Part shown: in pieces, positions 47,763 through 50,188 of the stretch
Position numbering within the stretch: the stretch's first letter is position 1
Layout of the letters: every line of letters begins with the position of its first letter
Assembly (NCBI GenBank): GCA_023150375.1
Contig: JAKLLA010000025.1
Coordinates: 1-50,188 of the forward strand
DNA: 50,188 nt
Direction of reading: 5' to 3'
DNA from: Burkholderiaceae bacterium
GTDB taxonomy: Bacteria; Pseudomonadota; Gammaproteobacteria; Burkholderiales; Burkholderiaceae_C
Made by a program: the position numbers and the translations under genes
Notes under the pieces: model-generated
What the model saw: only the letters and a program-made list of their open reading frames with translations
What the model was told of the DNA's origin: nothing
Database searches by the model: none

Positions 47763-48407
47763 CTAGGCGGGGCTGAACGAGGTGGTGCCGGCGATCGACA
47801 CGCTGCCGCCCTTCAGGGTGGCCGAGCCATCGCCCTGCACGGTGACGCTGGGGGCCTTCAGGGTGGCCCCGCTGCCGCCCTCGAGGGTCAGCGCACCGGC
47901 GGCCTTGAGCGTCAGGTCGCCGCCGGCCTCGAGGGTCACCGCGCCGTCGGCCGCGATCGACAGGGTGCTGCGGCCCATGCGGATCTCCAGGCTGCCGTCC
48001 TTGAGCGTCAGCGTGCGCCCGCCGGGCAGCTCGATGTGCAGGCGGCGCAGCCCCTCGTCGGCCTCGTCGGGCACCCGGTAGACCAGCTCGGCCGGCCGGG
48101 CATCGGGGGGCGCATGGTCCGCATCGTGCAACGTGCCCAGCAGCACCGCCTGGTCGATGTCGCCGCCGAGGAAGCCGACCACCACCAGATCGCCCTCGCG
48201 CGGCAGCGCCGACCAGCCCAGCCGGCCGACGCTCACCGGCACCTGCTGCAGCTCCAGCGCCGAGGCATTCAGCCGCACGTTGGCCGACAGGTGGTGACGC
48301 CCGTCGCCGCCGTCGTTGCTGAAGACCTGGGTCACCACGCCCAGCTCCAGGCCGCGCCGGCCGGCCAGTTCGTCGCGCACCAGCGCGCGCAGGGCAGGCA
48401 CGATCAT
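47763..48407 (-). CDS. gpV/VgrG-C-like spike protein
   Basis: A 214-residue baseplate assembly protein V. The N-terminal OB-fold region is MIVPALRALVRDEL to GFLGGDIDQAVLLG (about 1-95, with the gpV-type WSALPREGDLVVVGFLGG). The C-terminal part is a beta-helix with short repeats of T-L-x-x-G (GDLTLKAAGALTLEGG), the triple-stranded spike of the trimer. GGAGG precedes the ATG. In Afp8 this is fused to the hub; here hub and spike are separate genes, as in Mu-type phages. Confidence 0.92.
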   Translation of the reverse strand: MIVPALRALVRDELAGRRGLELGVVTQVFSNDGGDGRHHLSANVRLNASALELQQVPVSVGRLGWSALPREGDLVVVGFLGGDIDQAVLLGTLHDADHAPPDARPAELVYRVPDEADEGLRRLHIELPGGRTLTLKDGSLEIRMGRSTLSIAADGAVTLEAGGDLTLKAAGALTLEGGSGATLKAPSVTVQGDGSATLKGGSVSIAGTTSFSPA

Positions 48408-48445
48408 GAGGGGGCCCTCCCCCCGGTCCGCCCGGTGGCGTTCAT
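48404..48445 (-). CDS. Bridging mini-ORF, 13 codons, gpD-gpV junction
   Basis: ATG overlaps the gpD stop (ATGA) and TGA overlaps the gpV start (ATGA). The peptide is MNATGRTGGRAPS, with the gpV Shine-Dalgarno inside it. It fills the 34-bp gap exactly and is the clearest case of a reinitiation bridge. Confidence 0.35.
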   Translation of the reverse strand: MNATGRTGGRAPS

Positions 48446-49398
48446 GACACCCCCTCGAAGTCCAGCCAGGTGGCGAAGCCCCGGGCATCGAGCACCTGCG
48501 TCACCGCGGTCAGGCGGGCGTCGACATCGCCGTCGGGCAGGTCCGCCAGCGTGACCCGGTCTCCGGGGCGCAGCCCCGGCTGCCCCCAGCAGAGCGCCTC
48601 GCCCGCCACCCGGCGGCGCTGCGCCGCGTCGGCCAGCGCCTGGGCCGTCTGGCGGGCGGCATTGCGGTCGCGCAGCGCGCCGGGCACCCAGGCCTCGCGC
48701 TCGGGGCCCTCGCCCACCGGCGCGGCCAGCGGCAGGAACCAGTGATCGGCCCCGGCCTCGCTGCCCGCACCCGCGGCACCGACCGGGGCCGGCGCAGGCC
48801 CGGCCTCGTGCGCGCTGCAGCGCCAGGCGATCAGTTCGGCGCCGCGCCGCAGGGCCGCCTGCGCCGGCCCGCGACCGGGCGGGCGCACATGCAGGGCACC
48901 GTCGGCCGCGCTGGCCACCTCGCAGCCGGCCAGCCGGGCCAGGCGCAACAGATGGTCCCAGCGGCTGCACCGGTCGTCGGCATGGAAGACGCCCACCTCC
49001 AGGCTGGCGCCGACCACCCCCGCCGCCACGCCGGCATCGGCCAGCAGGTCGTCGACGATCTGCCGGGCCCCCTGTCCCACCCAGACCCGCGCCGCGCGCT
49101 GCCGCGACAGCGCCCAGGACGGCGCCAGGCACTCGACGCGCGCGCCGCCGCGGTGCCGCTCGACCGCCACCGTGCGGCCGCGGAAGACCGGCTGCGGCGC
49201 GTCGTCGAAGCCCAGCGACAGCGCCACCTGGCCGCCCGGTGCCGGCACGGTCGGTGCCAGCGGGTGCAGCTCCAGCACGCAGCGGTCGTGCGCCGGGCCC
49301 AGGCCCAGCGTGACCTCGGCCCGCAGCAGCGCGGCCTCGGGCGCGCGCAGGCGCTGCCCGTCCAGCGAGATTTCGGCCACCGGGGTGAAGCGGCTCAT
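48442..49398 (-). CDS. gpD/gp27-like baseplate hub protein
   Basis: A 318-residue late-control D family protein (VgrG N-terminal-like hub). It shows the tandem barrel pattern: DRCVLELHPL and QVALSLGFDDAPQPVFRGRT near 40-80, then WVGQGARQIVDDLLADAG and RWDHLLRLARLAGCEVASAA in the helical part, and QPGLRPGDRVTLADL near 275-290. As trimer it sits on the inner tube end and holds the spike. GGAGAAGG precedes the ATG, which overlaps the upstream gene by 4 bp. Confidence 0.9.
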   Translation of the reverse strand: MSRFTPVAEISLDGQRLRAPEAALLRAEVTLGLGPAHDRCVLELHPLAPTVPAPGGQVALSLGFDDAPQPVFRGRTVAVERHRGGARVECLAPSWALSRQRAARVWVGQGARQIVDDLLADAGVAAGVVGASLEVGVFHADDRCSRWDHLLRLARLAGCEVASAADGALHVRPPGRGPAQAALRRGAELIAWRCSAHEAGPAPAPVGAAGAGSEAGADHWFLPLAAPVGEGPEREAWVPGALRDRNAARQTAQALADAAQRRRVAGEALCWGQPGLRPGDRVTLADLPDGDVDARLTAVTQVLDARGFATWLDFEGVS

Positions 49399-50188
49399 CC
49401 GCCTTCTCCCGGGTCGATGCCGTGGCGGCGCAGCTCGGCTTGCAGCACGCGCTCGAGCCGACGGCGAAAGAGCAGCTCGTCGCCACCGGCCGCCTCCCCA
49501 TCGGCCGGGTCGTCGTGGCGGGGCCGCGCCGCCGCCTCGACGGCCATGTGTCGCCCGGCCGCCTCGATCGGGGTTGGGGGGGGCGACAGTGACGCCGCCC
49601 CTCGCAGCCCGGGCGGATCGGCGAAGCGGTCGAGTGGGGAAGGGCCCACCGCGTCTCCCACCGCGTTGCCCACTGCAGCGGAGGCCAGCGGCGCCCCGGC
49701 GGACGCCAGTGGCTGGCCCGGCCCGGCCTGGGCCCCCGGCCAGCGCTGCAGCAGTTCGACCAGCGCCGAGGGGCGGCCGCCGGGCGGTGGCGCTGCGGGC
49801 CAGGCCACCGGCGCAGCGGCGGGCGGCGCCTCCCCAGGCAGGAGCGGGGCGCGCCGCGCGGTGCGTCCAGCGGGCTCGGACGTCGGGTCGGCCAGGGCGG
49901 TGGCTGCAGCGGGCGGCGGGCGGCGGGTGGGATCCAGCGCCGCCGCCAGTGCCGCCAGATCCCGCGCGCCCGGGGCGCCCCCTGCCGCTGCGGGCCTCGG
50001 GGCGACCGGGTCCGGCGCGGCCGACGAGCCCCCCGGGGTTGCCCCCGACACCGGGTGCGGCGCCTGCCCGGCCAGGCGCCGCAGCAGCGCGGTCGGCAGC
50101 GCGGCAGGCGCGTCCGGCCCCGCCAGCCGGGCGACCAGCGTCGGCAGGGCCTGCGGCGGCAGGCGCGGACCGTCGGGCGCACGGGACG
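49395..50188 (-). CDS. Pro/Ala-rich tail-cluster protein, 5' end outside window
   Basis: The frame is open to the window edge; a GTG at 50051 exists, but coding-looking sequence continues above it (LPTLVARLAG, LPTALLRRLAGQAP), so the true start is probably outside. At least 264 residues are visible. Most is low-complexity Pro/Ala/Gly; only the last 35 residues look structured: DELLFRRRLERVLQAELRRH, then GIDPGEGG, an amphipathic helix. In many injection-system operons a LysM or small adaptor gene holds this slot before the hub; no LysM motif is visible here. The long disordered region and helical tail may suit a protein that threads or recruits cargo, but this is speculation. Confidence 0.6.
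   Translation of the reverse strand, partial: SRAPDGPRLPPQALPTLVARLAGPDAPAALPTALLRRLAGQAPHPVSGATPGGSSAAPDPVAPRPAAAGGAPGARDLAALAAALDPTRRPPPAAATALADPTSEPAGRTARRAPLLPGEAPPAAAPVAWPAAPPPGGRPSALVELLQRWPGAQAGPGQPLASAGAPLASAAVGNAVGDAVGPSPLDRFADPPGLRGAASLSPPPTPIEAAGRHMAVEAAARPRHDDPADGEAAGGDELLFRRRLERVLQAELRRHGIDPGEGG

Noticed and set aside
29664-50188. Type VI secretion system
   Set aside because: No TssJ/L/M membrane complex, TssK or ClpV is seen. gpJ, separate gpD and gpV, and fibre genes fit phage-tail-like particles better.

Overview
The window is about 50 kb of very GC-rich DNA with dense, tightly packed genes. Protein flavour (FNR-like regulator, UvrA, LysS, Apt, Rep, MASE1/CHASE/GGDEF/EAL protein, BamE-like lipoprotein, Wlb-type sugar genes) fits a betaproteobacterium, most likely Burkholderiales of the Rubrivivax/Leptothrix/Sphaerotilus kind. 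That placement is inference from gene content and composition, not from a marker gene.

Layout. (1) 1-6241: a lower-GC edge piece, an FNR/CRP regulator divergent from uvrA, a diguanylate cyclase and a patatin-like lipoprotein. (2) 6303-18963: a leftward surface-polysaccharide cluster. Its first genes (wlbA, wlbB, wlbC type) make a 2,3-diacetamido uronic-acid nucleotide sugar. A Wzx-like flippase, a hexapeptide acyltransferase and two glycosyltransferases follow, chained by ATGA overlaps. A methyltransferase and a BamE-like lipoprotein come next, and then a second nucleotide-sugar branch: PLP aminotransferase, PglC-like phosphoglycosyl transferase and FlaA1/CapD-like 4,6-dehydratase. (3) 19129-29628: mostly rightward housekeeping genes (lysS, a small membrane protein, a TRIC/UPF0126 protein, a BNR-propeller plus MoaD/ThiS pair, rep helicase, a 1004-residue c-di-GMP protein), with apt facing left and a decayed Uma2-type gene in the rep upstream gap. 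(4) 29664-50188: one leftward run of more than 20 kb, cut by the right edge, encoding the baseplate half of a contractile phage-tail-like injection system.

The tail-like run reads, in transcription order: a Pro/Ala-rich protein (5' end outside), gpD/gp27-like hub, gpV-like spike, PAAR-like tip, gp25-like wedge, gpJ/gp6-like wedge, a large tail protein of unclear family, two proteins with PASTA or PASTA-like segments, a 560-residue unknown, a collagen-like fibre protein with 69 uninterrupted Gly-X-Y triplets, a small acidic protein, and a 2885-residue protein with two duplicated BNR-propeller modules followed by a domain with about six membrane segments. Gene order matches extracellular contractile injection systems (Afp/PVC type) better than a T6SS. 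The distal half (PASTA, collagen, giant propeller/membrane protein) is unusual and is the best candidate here for an undescribed system. Three gaps between baseplate genes are filled exactly by mini-ORFs of 13, 33 and 16 codons that overlap both neighbours by 4 nt, which suggests translational relay. Sheath, tube, tape-measure and AAA+ ATPase genes, if present, would lie beyond the right edge.
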